A stretch of 45,341 nt of DNA from Bacteroidales bacterium (GTDB lineage Bacteria > Bacteroidota > Bacteroidia > Bacteroidales > WCHB1-69), in the NCBI GenBank assembly GCA_031286285.1, contig JAITUN010000083.1, positions 1-45,341 on the forward strand, read 5' to 3'. The position numbers and the translations under genes were made by a program. The notes beneath the pieces are model-generated. The model had not been told where the DNA came from, searched no databases, and saw nothing but the letters and a program-made list of their open reading frames with translations. Of this stretch, positions 18,201 through 27,400 are shown one piece after another. How positions within the stretch are numbered: position 1 is the stretch's first letter; the number at the start of each line of letters is the position of its first letter.

Positions 18201-19357
18201 CGTTGGCTGTAAATTCTTTGAATATGAAGCCAGTCTTTTTCTCCATCATCTGCAGGACCTGTATCATTTGATCCCATACCAATAAAAGAGGAGTACCATC
18301 CTTCCATACTTGGGTTCTTTTCATATTGAATAGCTTTATTAATTTGAATGTTAAGTTGATCTGCGTTAGAGCAGGAAAAACGGCCTACTGATATATCGGG
18401 AAAATTATCTGTACCCACTACACAACCCATTTTAGGATCTGTTGGAGCGCTTTCGCCGCCGCCCAGGTCGGATTTAATATCTGCCCAGTCGCCCACCAAT
18501 TGCACATAGAGAATGTTATTGTTTTCATTATATTTTTGTTGGATAAGCGATTTAACATTGGTGCCGGTAGCTACAATCTCTTTATGAACAATAAACCCTT
18601 TTTCTTTCTTCCATTGAATATAGCTATCTATGGTTTCTTGGTCACGCGGAGTTGTAATCACCAAAATTTCGCCATATTGCGCCATTGGAAGATCATATCT
18701 TGTAACATCAAAATTTAAGAAAAGAGATTGATACATACCTATCATCTCTTTTACCGGTGAAAGATTTTCTTTCATTAAAGGGTTGGTGGCGGGTTGGTTG
18801 TTTTCAGTTAAAAGCACATCCATTTTGTTATAAACGCGCAAGGTATTGGTAACCGCATTATACTGGAATGGGAAAACTCTCACGGAAGTACCTCTCACAT
18901 CGCGAATAATGTAAGGTTCATCTGCGGTAGCCAAATTGCCCGGATAAAATTTATCTATCATAGATTCCGGAGCAATTTCATAAGGGATTGTGGTTGGATC
19001 TTGATTTCTGATGATCGTTCCTCTGGAAGGCACTAACGGAAAAGAGAGTGTGTAATCGGTGTAGTCGGAATAAACTACCTCTACGTCCACATTTTTCTTT
19101 GCGGGCAATTGGATCGCTGCGCTGATGAACGGCAATTCTGCCCACCCTTTTTCTTGAGTAACCGTTGAACTGCTAAAAACGATTTGTTGAAAATTGACAC
19201 CATCAAATTGAACAGTCTCAATATTCCAGTTGGTTACTGAAAAAGACACCTGATACTCAGTGCTACTTGGTTGTGAAAATTTTGCTTCAAAGCCTTTTTG
19301 TGCGAAAGAAAGTGTACAAATTAAGGCAAAAATTACAGAAAGGATAATTTTTTTCAT
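15203..19357 (-). CDS. Gingipain-class (C25) cysteine peptidase with T9SS sorting domain
   Basis: This 1384-residue secreted protein starts with a signal peptide (MKKIILSVIFALICTLSFAQ), then a propeptide-like region (about 21-220). The C25 catalytic domain (about 228-575) opens YGEILVITTPRD. The catalytic dyad is visible: His427 in YCGHGSAT and Cys460 in SVACVNGAFH. They are 33 residues apart, as His211 and Cys244 are in Porphyromonas RgpB. Repeated beta domains follow (about 580-880), then a GEVED-like domain (about 890-1040, SYCTPG...RGWFDLNGNNIFD), three fibronectin-III-like modules of about 90 residues each, and a type A T9SS sorting domain (about 1309-1384, FPNPTNGEVTIEG to the VVKRLVIIK end). 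It is probably exported by Sec, crosses the outer membrane by T9SS and stays at the surface or is released. Specificity (Arg, Lys or other) cannot be read from the sequence. Confidence 0.93.
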   Translation of the reverse strand: MKKIILSVIFALICTLSFAQKGFEAKFSQPSSTEYQVSFSVTNWNIETVQFDGVNFQQIVFSSSTVTQEKGWAELPFISAAIQLPAKKNVDVEVVYSDYTDYTLSFPLVPSRGTIIRNQDPTTIPYEIAPESMIDKFYPGNLATADEPYIIRDVRGTSVRVFPFQYNAVTNTLRVYNKMDVLLTENNQPATNPLMKENLSPVKEMIGMYQSLFLNFDVTRYDLPMAQYGEILVITTPRDQETIDSYIQWKKEKGFIVHKEIVATGTNVKSLIQQKYNENNNILYVQLVGDWADIKSDLGGGESAPTDPKMGCVVGTDNFPDISVGRFSCSNADQLNIQINKAIQYEKNPSMEGWYSSFIGMGSNDTGPADDGEKDWLHIQRIYSQRLEPTYNYNTHYRLYENETGCTAANLSNYINTGASTIAYCGHGSATSFVTTGFSNSHITNLTNGEKLPFIVSVACVNGAFHNSSDCFAEAWLKKQNGGAVVTWMSTINQPWAEPMRGQDYFYDVLCGGFNYANYPGQNGISTTELRTTWGSIVVNAGNLMLTESQGSGDVNTLHTWTTFGDASLQLRTMPPAVLASSMPTILVGMPYSTTITANGNPVKDALVCISQNGVYYSAITDEDGNVTIDNDFLPGDVLLVVTAFNTNTIYENIDCIPADGAYIIYDSYLPADGNALTYISTNADITVTLKNVGTDPTTGTITVTLACEDPLLTINNPTGQITVPIAAGGTATVTFNVTVDNSIPDNKTFPVNIAVSGAKTLWESKMNLKAYAPVFTLDKVLVDGVENGSLTKGTVATITTVVKNTGHAEAFGVKGNLTVNSPYVTLACEEKNRAGQNLIAGETIEFPFTVITDAGMPFGHTANMDLLITAQYGRAETEDFTVSNAGSDSYCTPGSTNCASGAGDKFTSVVIIKNSDQTELLNNPSTTCTTGGYQNFTNMSFTLEPGQQYTIKVKCAYGSDYVRGWFDLNGNNIFDSNEQLIQVSCPVANAEYTTTFSVPQEATPGEHRFRLRVNWNTYPPNACDAYTYGQTHDYTFVIPEIYARPQNVVAVLNGETITTTWEAPADGTPDGYNIYRSGTKLNSTLLTTTTYTEENIEEGVYVYNVTAVYSGNKESYAEMSNVICNFTPCIQPTNVAGFAEGKNAIITWGVSEEIEGLVYNIYRNGTKINGEFLTEREYVDENLAAGTYSYQISVVNQNCISELSDPVLVTIDPEFCEPPANLSYLITDDYTVTLTWDEPEEIDGELLGYNVYRDEEQINEDPIIETEYTDEDLDDGKYTYQVSAVYGHCESEKIVKIITVSINDFKALSYSIFPNPTNGEVTIEGKELNRVEIYDLQGRKLAEHKVINEKLEINVNKYEDGIYFVRLYSDNSDVVVKRLVIIK

Positions 19358-19401
19358 AAATAATGTTTTATAGATTTAATTAATATTTAAGATTAAGCGT
19401 G

Positions 19402-19409
19402 CAAAAATA
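19402..19409 (-). promoter_or_regulatory. Candidate -7 box for the C25 peptidase gene
   Basis: Minus-strand TATTTTTGC fits TAnnTTTG and lies about 45 nt upstream of the ATG at 19357. Confidence 0.5.
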
Positions 19410-19546
19410 GGAAAAAAGTTGTGGGGGTGGAGTTTTTGTGTAAAAAAATGTAGTTTTTTGAACAAAAAACGGAAAAAAGAGCAGAAAAATGATATTACTA
19501 TTTATTCGTGGCTATATCTAACAATTTTCATATAACCTAAAAAATA

Positions 19547-19554
19547 TATTTTTG
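19547..19554 (+). promoter_or_regulatory. Candidate -7 box for the cysteine-desulfurase-like gene
   Basis: TATTTTTG followed by CGC fits the -7 element, 20 nt before the ATG at 19575. Confidence 0.5.
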
Positions 19555-19574
19555 CGCTCGAAAAAAAAGCACTT

Positions 19575-20732
19575 ATGATTTATTTAGACAACTCAGCTAC
19601 CACTTTTCCAAAACCCGATTGTATGTACGATTTTATGAGCGGGTTTTACAAAAACCATGGTGTAAACCCGGGCAGATCGGGATTTGATGCTGCCATTGAA
19701 ACCGAAGAGATCGTACAAAAAACACGTAAATTGATGACAGACCTTTTGAATGGCGGTAGCGATTATAACAGGCTCACATTCAGTTATAACGCAAGTGATT
19801 CTTTGAATCTCATCATTCAAGGATTAGCAGAGCCTAATGCGCACGTCATCACTACTATGCTGGAACACAATTCGGTACTTCGTCCTTTGTATTGTCTAAA
19901 AGAGGATGGAAAACTGCAAGAGGTTACCTATCTCCCTTTTGACAAAGATGGCTATGTAAATCCCGATGATTTTCGTAAAGCGATACGTCCTAATACTAAA
20001 TTTGTAGTTTGTACACACTGTTCCAATGTGCTGGGAACTTTTCAGCCATTGCATGAGATCGGGAAAATTTGCAAAGAACACGGATTGATTTTTGTTGTGG
20101 ATGGCAGTCAGGGGGCTGGCGCAGCTCGCGTAGATATGCAAGCTGACAATATTGATGTGTATATTTTTACGGGACATAAATGTTTGATGGGTCCAACCGG
20201 CATTGGAGGCTCTTACGTGCGCGAGGGAGTGGAGATTAAGCACACGCGCTATGCAGGCACCGGAGTGCGCTCTGCCTATCCCAAGCATTTGGATGAATAT
20301 CCGTATCGTTTGGAGTATGGCACTCTAAATTTGGTAGGAGTTGCCGGCTTATATGCCGGAGTATCCTGGGTGTTAGAACAAGGGATTGAAAATATCCACA
20401 AACGTGAAATGGAATTGTGGGAGAAACTTCGCCAAGGGATGCAAGCAGTGAAAGGGGTAATCACCTATTGCGCCAACTTTCCGGAAAGAAAAAACCCGGT
20501 GTTGAGTTTTAATATCCAAGGTTTTGAAGCCGCCGACGTAGGGATGATGCTTGATGTGGACTACGAGATTGCGTGCCGTACCGGTTTGCAATGCGCTCCG
20601 AAAGTTCACGAACTCATTGGCACACTGCCTATTCATGGTACCGCTCGGTTCAGTATAGGCGCTTTCAACACAGAAGCAGATATTGATGCGGCAATTTTAG
20701 CCATAAAGGAGATTTCGGCGATTAGGAACTAG
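19575..20732 (+). CDS. Class V aminotransferase-fold PLP enzyme, cysteine desulfurase-like
   Basis: The 385-residue enzyme opens MIYLDNSATTFPKP, the signature start of cysteine desulfurases and their relatives. The PLP-binding region has VVDGSQGAG (Asp176, pyridine-nitrogen ligand) and FTGHKCLMGPTG, with the Schiff-base Lys at 202. A loop Cys lies in RTGLQCAP (Cys340), the position of the persulfide-carrying Cys of desulfurases. The overall pattern matches the small subgroup annotated only as 'cysteine desulfurase family protein' rather than classical IscS or SufS, and no suf, isc or selenium genes are nearby, so the physiological substrate is uncertain. The gene has its own promoter box. Its TAG stop shares the palindrome CTAG with the purB stop on the opposite strand. 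Confidence 0.85.
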   Translation: MIYLDNSATTFPKPDCMYDFMSGFYKNHGVNPGRSGFDAAIETEEIVQKTRKLMTDLLNGGSDYNRLTFSYNASDSLNLIIQGLAEPNAHVITTMLEHNSVLRPLYCLKEDGKLQEVTYLPFDKDGYVNPDDFRKAIRPNTKFVVCTHCSNVLGTFQPLHEIGKICKEHGLIFVVDGSQGAGAARVDMQADNIDVYIFTGHKCLMGPTGIGGSYVREGVEIKHTRYAGTGVRSAYPKHLDEYPYRLEYGTLNLVGVAGLYAGVSWVLEQGIENIHKREMELWEKLRQGMQAVKGVITYCANFPERKNPVLSFNIQGFEAADVGMMLDVDYEIACRTGLQCAPKVHELIGTLPIHGTARFSIGAFNTEADIDAAILAIKEISAIRN

Positions 20733-22078
20733 AGGTGTATTCCGATGTAGTTTTGCGGAGTAATCCTTCGCAACTCTTTTTTTATATCTTCTGTAACATT
20801 CAAACATTCAATAAAATCAAGAATAACTTTTTTGGTTATCTCTTTGCCTCTTGTGGCAAATTTTAGTGCTTCGTAGGGTTCAGGATAACCTTCTCTTCGT
20901 AAAATAGTTTGAATTCCTTCGGCAACCACCGCCCAATTGTTTTCCAAATCCTCATTAAGTTTTTCATTATTTAGAATGAGTTTATTGATGCCGTGCTGCA
21001 ACGCTAATAGCGCTATCATACTATGGGCAAGGGGTACACCGATATTGCGGGTTACCGTGCTGTCTGATAAATCGCGTTGCAACCGAGAAACGGGCAGTTT
21101 GGCGGAGAGCCCCTCAAACAGAGCGTTAGCAATACAGATATTGCCCTCTGCATTTTCAAAATCAATGGGATTCACTTTATGCGGCATTGCCGAAGAACCA
21201 ACCTCTTTTTCGCTTACTTTCTGCTTGAAGTAGTTCATGGAGATGTAGCTCCACACATCGCGGGCGAAGTCAAGCAGAATGGTGTTGATCCTTTTTAGGG
21301 TGTCAAAATAGGCTGCCATCATGTCGTAGTGTTCTATTTGTGTGGTGGTTCGCAAACGTTTTAATCCTAATTTATCTTCCAAGAATTTGTTTCCGAAAGT
21401 TACCCAGTCAATTTCGGGGAAAGCAACATGGTGGGCATTGAAATTGCCGATGGCGCCGCCGAATTTTCCACAAAACGGAATACTTTCAAACAATGCCAAC
21501 TGATTTTCAATTCTTTCATAAAACACAAACCATTCCTTTCCCATGGTAGTGGGAGAAGCAGGCTGTCCGTGTGTACGCGACAACATAGGAATTTGCATCC
21601 ATTCCATTGCGTATTTCCGTAAAAGTTGCTGTATATTTTCTATCTCCTCAAACCAAACATCCTGATGAAATGCTTTCATCAAATAGGGAATTGCAGTATT
21701 GTTAATATCTTGCGAGGTTAACCCGAAATGAATAAACTCTTTATATTCTGACAGATGCAAAGTGTCAAATCTCTCTTTTAGGAAATACTCAACTGCTTTC
21801 ACATCGTGGTTTGTAACGCTTTCAATTTGGATGATCTGGCGCGCATCCTCTTCGGAAAAGTGTTGATAAATAGCACGCAGTTCTTCAAAAACATTGTGAT
21901 TAATTTTTTTCAATTGGGGCAGTGGAATTTCGCACAACGCAATAAAGTACTCAATTTCTACGAATGTTCGTGTCCGAATCAGGGCAAACTCGGAAAAATA
22001 ATCGGATAGTGCAGAAATTTTTTTATAATACCTTCCATCTAAGGGTGAGATCGCTGTTAATCTGTTTACGGAGGACAT
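20729..22078 (-). CDS. purB: Adenylosuccinate lyase
   Basis: PurB catalyses two fumarate-releasing steps in purine synthesis: SAICAR to AICAR and adenylosuccinate to AMP. The 449-residue product belongs to the fumarase/aspartase superfamily, whose signature appears as GSSAMPHKVNPIDFENAEGN (about 288-307). Other family motifs are the N-terminal SPLDGRYY, TSQDINN in the first conserved region and SRTHGQPASPTT in the second. The length and the SPLDGRY start fit the longer E. coli-like PurB. The protein is cytoplasmic and homotetrameric in the family. No other pur gene is adjacent. It is convergent with the cysteine-desulfurase-like gene and shares four stop-region bases with it. Confidence 0.96.
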   Translation of the reverse strand: MSSVNRLTAISPLDGRYYKKISALSDYFSEFALIRTRTFVEIEYFIALCEIPLPQLKKINHNVFEELRAIYQHFSEEDARQIIQIESVTNHDVKAVEYFLKERFDTLHLSEYKEFIHFGLTSQDINNTAIPYLMKAFHQDVWFEEIENIQQLLRKYAMEWMQIPMLSRTHGQPASPTTMGKEWFVFYERIENQLALFESIPFCGKFGGAIGNFNAHHVAFPEIDWVTFGNKFLEDKLGLKRLRTTTQIEHYDMMAAYFDTLKRINTILLDFARDVWSYISMNYFKQKVSEKEVGSSAMPHKVNPIDFENAEGNICIANALFEGLSAKLPVSRLQRDLSDSTVTRNIGVPLAHSMIALLALQHGINKLILNNEKLNEDLENNWAVVAEGIQTILRREGYPEPYEALKFATRGKEITKKVILDFIECLNVTEDIKKELRRITPQNYIGIHL

Positions 22079-22122
22079 AGTTTATGATTTTGGATTGACA
22101 AAGAAACATTTTTTCAAATGAA

Positions 22123-22158
22123 AAAAGGCTGTTTCTATTTTAGAAAAACAGCCCTTTT
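22123..22158 (-). terminator. Terminator after tRNA-Arg
   Basis: AAAAGGCTGTTT and AAACAGCCCTTTT pair around a loop of about 10 nt, with a T run following on the minus strand. It begins 2 nt past the tRNA-Arg discriminator, separating it from purB. Confidence 0.75.
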
Positions 22159-22159
22159 G

Positions 22160-22233
22160 TGATTCCGGCAGGATTCAAACCTGCAACCTTCTGATCCGTA
22201 GTCAGATACTCTATTCAGTTGAGCTACGGAACC
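22160..22233 (-). tRNA. tRNA-Arg (anticodon ACG)
   Basis: On the minus strand the acceptor is GGTTCCG/CGGAATC with one G-T pair. The D arm is TAGCTCAACTGAATAGAG, the anticodon stem TCTGA/TCAGA with loop CTACGGA gives ACG (A34 expected to become inosine), and the T arm is GCAGGTTTGAATCCTGC. CCA is not encoded. It is a lone tRNA with its own TATTTTCG box at 22246-22253 and terminator. Confidence 0.95.
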
Positions 22234-22245
22234 GTTTTGGGACGG

Positions 22246-22253
22246 CGAAAATA
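22246..22253 (-). promoter_or_regulatory. Candidate -7 box for tRNA-Arg
   Basis: Minus-strand TATTTTCG, the same one-base variant seen at 1900, followed by CCG. It lies 12 nt upstream of the mature tRNA 5' end. Confidence 0.4.
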
Positions 22254-22326
22254 GGATTTTTTTTGAATATTATCTTGTTTATAAAAAAATCATTTACGCT
22301 TGAGGGGAGATTTATTCTTAATCATT

Positions 22327-23964
22327 CTAGTACATTCCGGGCATTCCTCCTCCCATTCCTCCTCCCATTGGGGCAGGTGGAGTTTCTTCCTTAATTTCAG
22401 AAAGGACACACTCTGTAGTGAGTAACATTCCGGCTATTGAAGCGGCATTTTCTAATGCAACGCGGGCTACTTTGGTTGGATCGATTACGCCGGCTAAGAT
22501 CATATCTTCATACACATCAGTGCGGGCATTGTAGCCAATTTTTCCTTTAGCATCTTTCACGGCATTAACTACCACCGATCCTTCTTTTCCTGCATTTTCA
22601 ACAATTTGGCGAAGCGGCTCTTCTAAAGCGCGTTTAATAATTTCTATTCCAATTTGTTGATCTTCGTTTTCAGTTTTCAGCTTCGAGAGGGCATCAATAG
22701 CGCACAGATAGGCAACGCCGCCGCCGGGGATGATTCCTTCTTCAATGGCAGCACGAGTAGCATGCAATGCATCGTCGAAGCGGTCTTTTTTCTCTTTCAT
22801 TTCCACTTCCGAAGCGGCGCCCACATAAATAACTGCAACCCCACCGGCTAATTTTGCCAAACGTTCCTGCAATTTTTCCCGATCATAATCCGATTTTGTT
22901 TTTTCAATTTGTGATTTAATCTGCATAACACGGTCGGCAATATCTTTTTTTGCTCCTTTACCACTTACAATGGTGGTGTTTTCTTTGTCCACTGTAATTT
23001 TTTCGGCAGAACCAAGCATATCTAACTGCGCATCTTCCAACTTGAATCCTTTTTCTTCGGTAATTACCAAACCGCCGGTTAAGATGGCAATATCTTCCAA
23101 CATCTCTTTTCTTCTGTCGCCAAAGCCGGGAGCTTTCACGGCAACAATTTTCAATCCGGCACGAAGTCTATTTACTACTAAGGTAGCTAATGCTTCACTT
23201 TCCAAGTCTTCCGCAATAATTAACAAAGGACGGCCTGTTTGTACTACTTTTTCCAAAATAGGCAGAAACTCTTTCATGTTGCTCATTTTTTTGTCGTAGA
23301 TCAAGATGAAAGGATTTTCATACACAGCTTCCATTTTTTCAGCATCGGTAACAAAATAGGGAGAGATGTAGCCTCTATCAAATTGCATACCTTCCACTAC
23401 TTTCACTTCGGTTTCGGTACCTTTTGCCTCTTCGATAGTTATAACGCCTTCTTTTTTAACTTTTTGCATAGCTTCGGCTATCACTTTACCAACGAAAGCA
23501 TCGTTATTTGCAGAAACAGAAGCAACCTGTTCAATTTTTTCGTGGTTGTCGCCAATAGTTTGGGATTGTTTTTTCAGATGTTGTACTACTGCATTCACTG
23601 CGATGTCAATACCGCGTTTTAGATCCATAGGATTAGCGCCTGCGGTAACATTTTTCAATCCGGTATTAAAAATAGCTTGTGCTAATAATGTGGCTGTAGT
23701 TGTGCCATCGCCGGCTTGGTCGTTGGTTTTAGAAGCCACTTCTTTCACCATTTGTGCGCCCATATTTTCGATAGGCTCGCTCAGTTCAATTTCTTTGGCT
23801 ACGGTAACGCCATCTTTCGTAATTTGCGGCGCACCGAATTTTTTGTCAATAATTACATTTCTACCTTTGGGGCCTAAGGTAACTTTCACTGCATTGGTTA
23901 ATGCATCCACGCCTTTTTTTAATCCTTCGCGTGCTTCCCATTCATATACAATTTTCTTTGCCAT
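22327..23964 (-). CDS. groEL: Chaperonin GroEL
   Basis: GroEL forms the double heptameric ring that folds proteins inside a GroES-capped chamber with ATP. The 545-residue length is standard. Visible hallmarks are the start [20 protein letters not shown], the ATP-site [13 protein letters not shown] near residue 87, [16 protein letters not shown] in the equatorial domain, and the Gly/Met tail [12 protein letters not shown] that lines the cavity floor. One small difference from E. coli is the tail, which interleaves PMGG with GGM repeats. It is the second gene of a groES-groEL operon; the 108-nt spacer holds two blocks of 7-bp tandem repeats. Confidence 0.99.
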   Translation of the reverse strand: MAKKIVYEWEAREGLKKGVDALTNAVKVTLGPKGRNVIIDKKFGAPQITKDGVTVAKEIELSEPIENMGAQMVKEVASKTNDQAGDGTTTATLLAQAIFNTGLKNVTAGANPMDLKRGIDIAVNAVVQHLKKQSQTIGDNHEKIEQVASVSANNDAFVGKVIAEAMQKVKKEGVITIEEAKGTETEVKVVEGMQFDRGYISPYFVTDAEKMEAVYENPFILIYDKKMSNMKEFLPILEKVVQTGRPLLIIAEDLESEALATLVVNRLRAGLKIVAVKAPGFGDRRKEMLEDIAILTGGLVITEEKGFKLEDAQLDMLGSAEKITVDKENTTIVSGKGAKKDIADRVMQIKSQIEKTKSDYDREKLQERLAKLAGGVAVIYVGAASEVEMKEKKDRFDDALHATRAAIEEGIIPGGGVAYLCAIDALSKLKTENEDQQIGIEIIKRALEEPLRQIVENAGKEGSVVVNAVKDAKGKIGYNARTDVYEDMILAGVIDPTKVARVALENAASIAGMLLTTECVLSEIKEETPPAPMGGGMGGGMPGMY

Positions 23965-24010
23965 AACAATTTTTTTATTTAAAGATTTAATTTTTTAAAG
24001 ATTTGATTTA

Positions 24011-24036
24011 GTTACAAGTTACAAGTTACAAGTTAC
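24011..24036. repeat. Perfect 7-bp tandem repeat (GTTACAA) in the groES-groEL spacer
   Basis: Three full copies of GTTACAA plus GTTAC, with no mismatch. It lies in the transcribed spacer between groES and groEL, four bases from a second 7-bp array of unrelated sequence. Confidence 0.9.
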
Positions 24037-24040
24037 TTTT

Positions 24041-24072
24041 CTTCTAACTTCTAGCTTCTAACTTCTAACTTC
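24041..24072. repeat. 7-bp tandem repeat (CTTCTAA) abutting the groES stop codon
   Basis: Four copies of CTTCTAA with one A-to-G change in the second, plus a partial fifth copy, CTTC, that runs directly into the groES stop codon at 24073-24075. It is adjacent to the GTTACAA array. Confidence 0.9.
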
Positions 24073-24348
24073 TTAAACAATAGCATAAATATCACTTTCT
24101 TTCATAATCAGATAGTTTTCACCATCTAGTTGAAGTTCTGTGCCTGAGTATTTTCCGTAGAGTACGGTGTCGCCGGCTTTTACGGTCATGGGTTCATCTT
24201 TTTTTCCGGGGCCCACGGCGATAACGGTTCCTTTTTGAGGTTTCTCTTTAGCGGTGTCGGGGATAATGATTCCTCCGGCTGTTTTTTGTTCAGCTTCTGC
24301 GGGCGAAACTAAAACTCTGTCTGATAGCGGTTTAATTTGTACTTTCAT
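24073..24348 (-). CDS. groES: Co-chaperonin GroES
   Basis: GroES is the heptameric lid of the GroEL chamber. The 91-residue product contains the family start [27 protein letters not shown], which includes the mobile loop that binds GroEL. It also has [13 protein letters not shown] and ends with [16 protein letters not shown]. It is the first gene of the groES-groEL operon. No CIRCE inverted repeat was found upstream. The 85-nt gap to the TPR gene holds several TTTG motifs on the minus strand (for example ATTTTTG near 24393), which may form the promoter, but none is a clean match. Confidence 0.98.
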   Translation of the reverse strand: MKVQIKPLSDRVLVSPAEAEQKTAGGIIIPDTAKEKPQKGTVIAVGPGKKDEPMTVKAGDTVLYGKYSGTELQLDGENYLIMKESDIYAIV

Positions 24349-24433
24349 AAGAATAATTTATTAATAGATTTAATATAAAAACGATTAAACAAAAATTTTG
24401 CGCAAATATTGTGCAAATAGTGTGCCAAAAAAA

Positions 24434-27400
24434 CTATTCTATCAATTTCTCTAATTTTTCTTTTGCAACTTTTATTAAATCCTCTCCATCATAGTTATCA
24501 ATAATACTTTGATAAGTATTTCGAGCTTGAAAAATTTTACCATTGGCGACATACCAGTCACCGTATAAAATGTAAGTGGACGCTATCCAATATTCACCGA
24601 AAAAGTTTCCATTGATAATTTTCAGAATTATTCTTTCAGCTTCCTGGAAGTTGTTTTGTTTTAGTTCAATATATGCAAGGTTGTAGGCAGCTTCTGTGCT
24701 GTTTTCATTTGCTGGTGTATCAGCTAAGACAGAAAAATGTTTTTTGGCTGTAGAGAGGTCGTTCAAAGCCATCGCAGCGCGACCTGCAAAAACATAGGCA
24801 TCATTTTTCACTTCGCGCTGAGCTTGTGATGCCCCTATAATATATTCAGCGCTGTTTTTTGCTTCACTAAATTTCTGCAATGCGTAACCGGAGCGCATTA
24901 TTCCGTTGTTTGCTAAAATCCGGTTATTTTCATTAGAAGCAATTTCCAATAGTTGCGAAAAATAGCTAAAGGCTTTTTGATTATTATTTCTGTTATAATG
25001 AATAAGTCCTGCTTTTCGTAGTGCAGTTTCGTTGTTTTCAGTTAAATAGTTTGCAATAAGCATTTCGTAACCAACCAGCGCCTCATCCATACGATTTTTC
25101 TCATAATCATATTCAGCCTTGTAAAAGAGTGCATTTGGAACAAACATTCCTTTTGGGAACTGGTGAAGATAATCGGAAAAACCTTTATAAGCAGCATCCA
25201 ATTCTCCTCTTAAGAATTTGTTTTCAGCAGATTTATAGCTTACAGAGTCTTGACGAGAGGTCGCAAATGTAATATTTTTTGATTTTGCATACTCATAAAA
25301 AACGGCTGGAGTTCCCAGCTCAGCATAAATTGTTTCGAGATTCACTAAAGCATCTTTTGCTTCCTGTGATTCAGAATAATTATCCAACACATACTTGAAT
25401 GTATTGATAGCAATATCAATCTCATTATTATTCCAATAGGCTTGTGCCAATTTGTTTCGGGCTTGCCGAACCAGTCCGTTTTTAGGATATGAATTGATAA
25501 AGTTCTGATAGGCATCTATTGCTCTTTTATATTGATTTAGTGCATGATAAGTTGACGCTAATTCAAATTCGGCTTCCATTTTGAATCCTGTGTTAGGATA
25601 CTTTAGGAGCAGGTTGCATAAAGTTGTTTCTTTTTTTGTTAATTCTTTTTGATAGCCTTGTAACACAGCTATTTGAAATAACGCATAATCGGAGTTGGGT
25701 TGCTCCAATTTAGCACATTTATCATAATTTGAAATAGCCTGAGTAAGTTTTTTTTGCATAAACTGACAATCTGCCAAGCGTAGGTATGTATCAGAGATTA
25801 ATTCACTATCATTCAATTTAAATGCAAGAAAATCTGTAAAAGCTTTTTCAGCTTCTCCATATTTTTGATTTCGCATCAAAGCATAACCTAATCCGTAAAA
25901 AGAAAGTCGGTAATTATCATCTTTACGGGTTTCATTATTTTTTTGGAAAAACTTGTAAGCTTGAGCAGCTTCAGCAAATTGAAGATTTTTAAATAGCGCT
26001 TCAGCTTTCCAAAACATAGCCAATCCTTCTGTCTCATTATCCAAATTGTATTGTAAAGACTTATCAAAACTCTTTACAGCTGCGCCATAATCTTTGTTAT
26101 TTATCAACTCTAAACCTCTAAGGAAAGTACACCGCTGATAAGATTTTAAAAGTGCAGGACTTTTATGTTGAATCTTTTCTAAAGAATTTATCGCTCCCTG
26201 GTAATTTTTTGTAGACATATAGATCTTTGAAAGATAATCTTGTACTTCGTCACTATGCAATGAGTTTGGGTATTCATTCATATATTGTTCCAAGGCTTTT
26301 ATTGCCTGATTAAAAGGGGAAGATGATTTTTCAAATTGCAATTTGGCATAGTTAAAGAGAGCATCTTCTTTTATATTAGGAAGGAAATCCATTTTATATG
26401 CTTCATAAAAGGCTTGAGAAGCCAAGTTCCATTCTTCCATTTTAATATAACAATCTCCTATAATGTAGTAGGCATTTTGTGCAATATCTTCTTGAATTGC
26501 TGTAGATTTTGAGAGATAATCTACTGTATTTCGGTAGTTGTTGATATAATAATTTGCCAATCCGGCAGCATAGAAATCTGTGCGATCAATTTTATCTTTT
26601 GTTTTGGTAAAAAAAAGTTGAAAATATTGGTCAGCATTTTCATATTCTTTTTGTTCAAAATAGGCCAGCGCCAAGCAGCGTGAAATATCGACTTTATTTT
26701 TTTCTTTTGCTTTCTCATACAATGGTAATCCTTTATTAATCACCTCGGAATAGTTCTTTTGCAAGAGATAGATTTGAACCATGTAATAAGCAATAACATC
26801 TTGAAATTCAGGATCATTTTGTACAACCTGAAACCCTTCCAATGCATTCTGATACTCTTTCTCTTGAAAGGCGATGAATGCCAAATAATAAGTTGCCCTA
26901 TTTTTGTAGGGGTTCTCCATTTCACTTGCTATTTTTAACAACTGACGGGCTTCATTAAATTTATTAAGTTCAAAATAGGAATATCCTTTTTTGTAGGAGT
27001 ATTCTGCACGAATCTCTTTATTAATGTTTTTTTCTTCAACAAGATCCAAACTCTCAATTACTTTTTTGTAATTTTTTTTAATAAAATAAAACTTTCCTAA
27101 AGCGAAATATGCTTGCGGAACTTGTGCGCTTACAGGAAACTTTACTATGAAATTATTCAGCAAAAAAATGGCATCATCATTGAAAAGATTTGAGGCACAT
27201 AGTGCCATGTAGAAATAGGAATCAGTTTTTAAATCTTGTTGTTTATCTGTAGTATTCTCAAACACCCACTTAAAATATTGTTGAGCAGACCCATATTTCT
27301 CTTTTTGATACAATTCCATAGCATTATCAAATTCGAATTTTGGAGAATCAAAGACTACTGCCTTTTGCGCTAGTAGCTTTGTTGTAAACAAAAATAGAAC

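Noticed and set aside
22970-23998. Plus-strand ORFs of 109-150 aa opposite groEL
   Set aside because: groEL is unambiguous; these are antisense shadows favoured by its codon bias.
24349-24433. CIRCE-type heat-shock operator upstream of groES
   Set aside because: No TTAGCACTC-N9-GAGTGCTAA-like inverted repeat is present in this gap.
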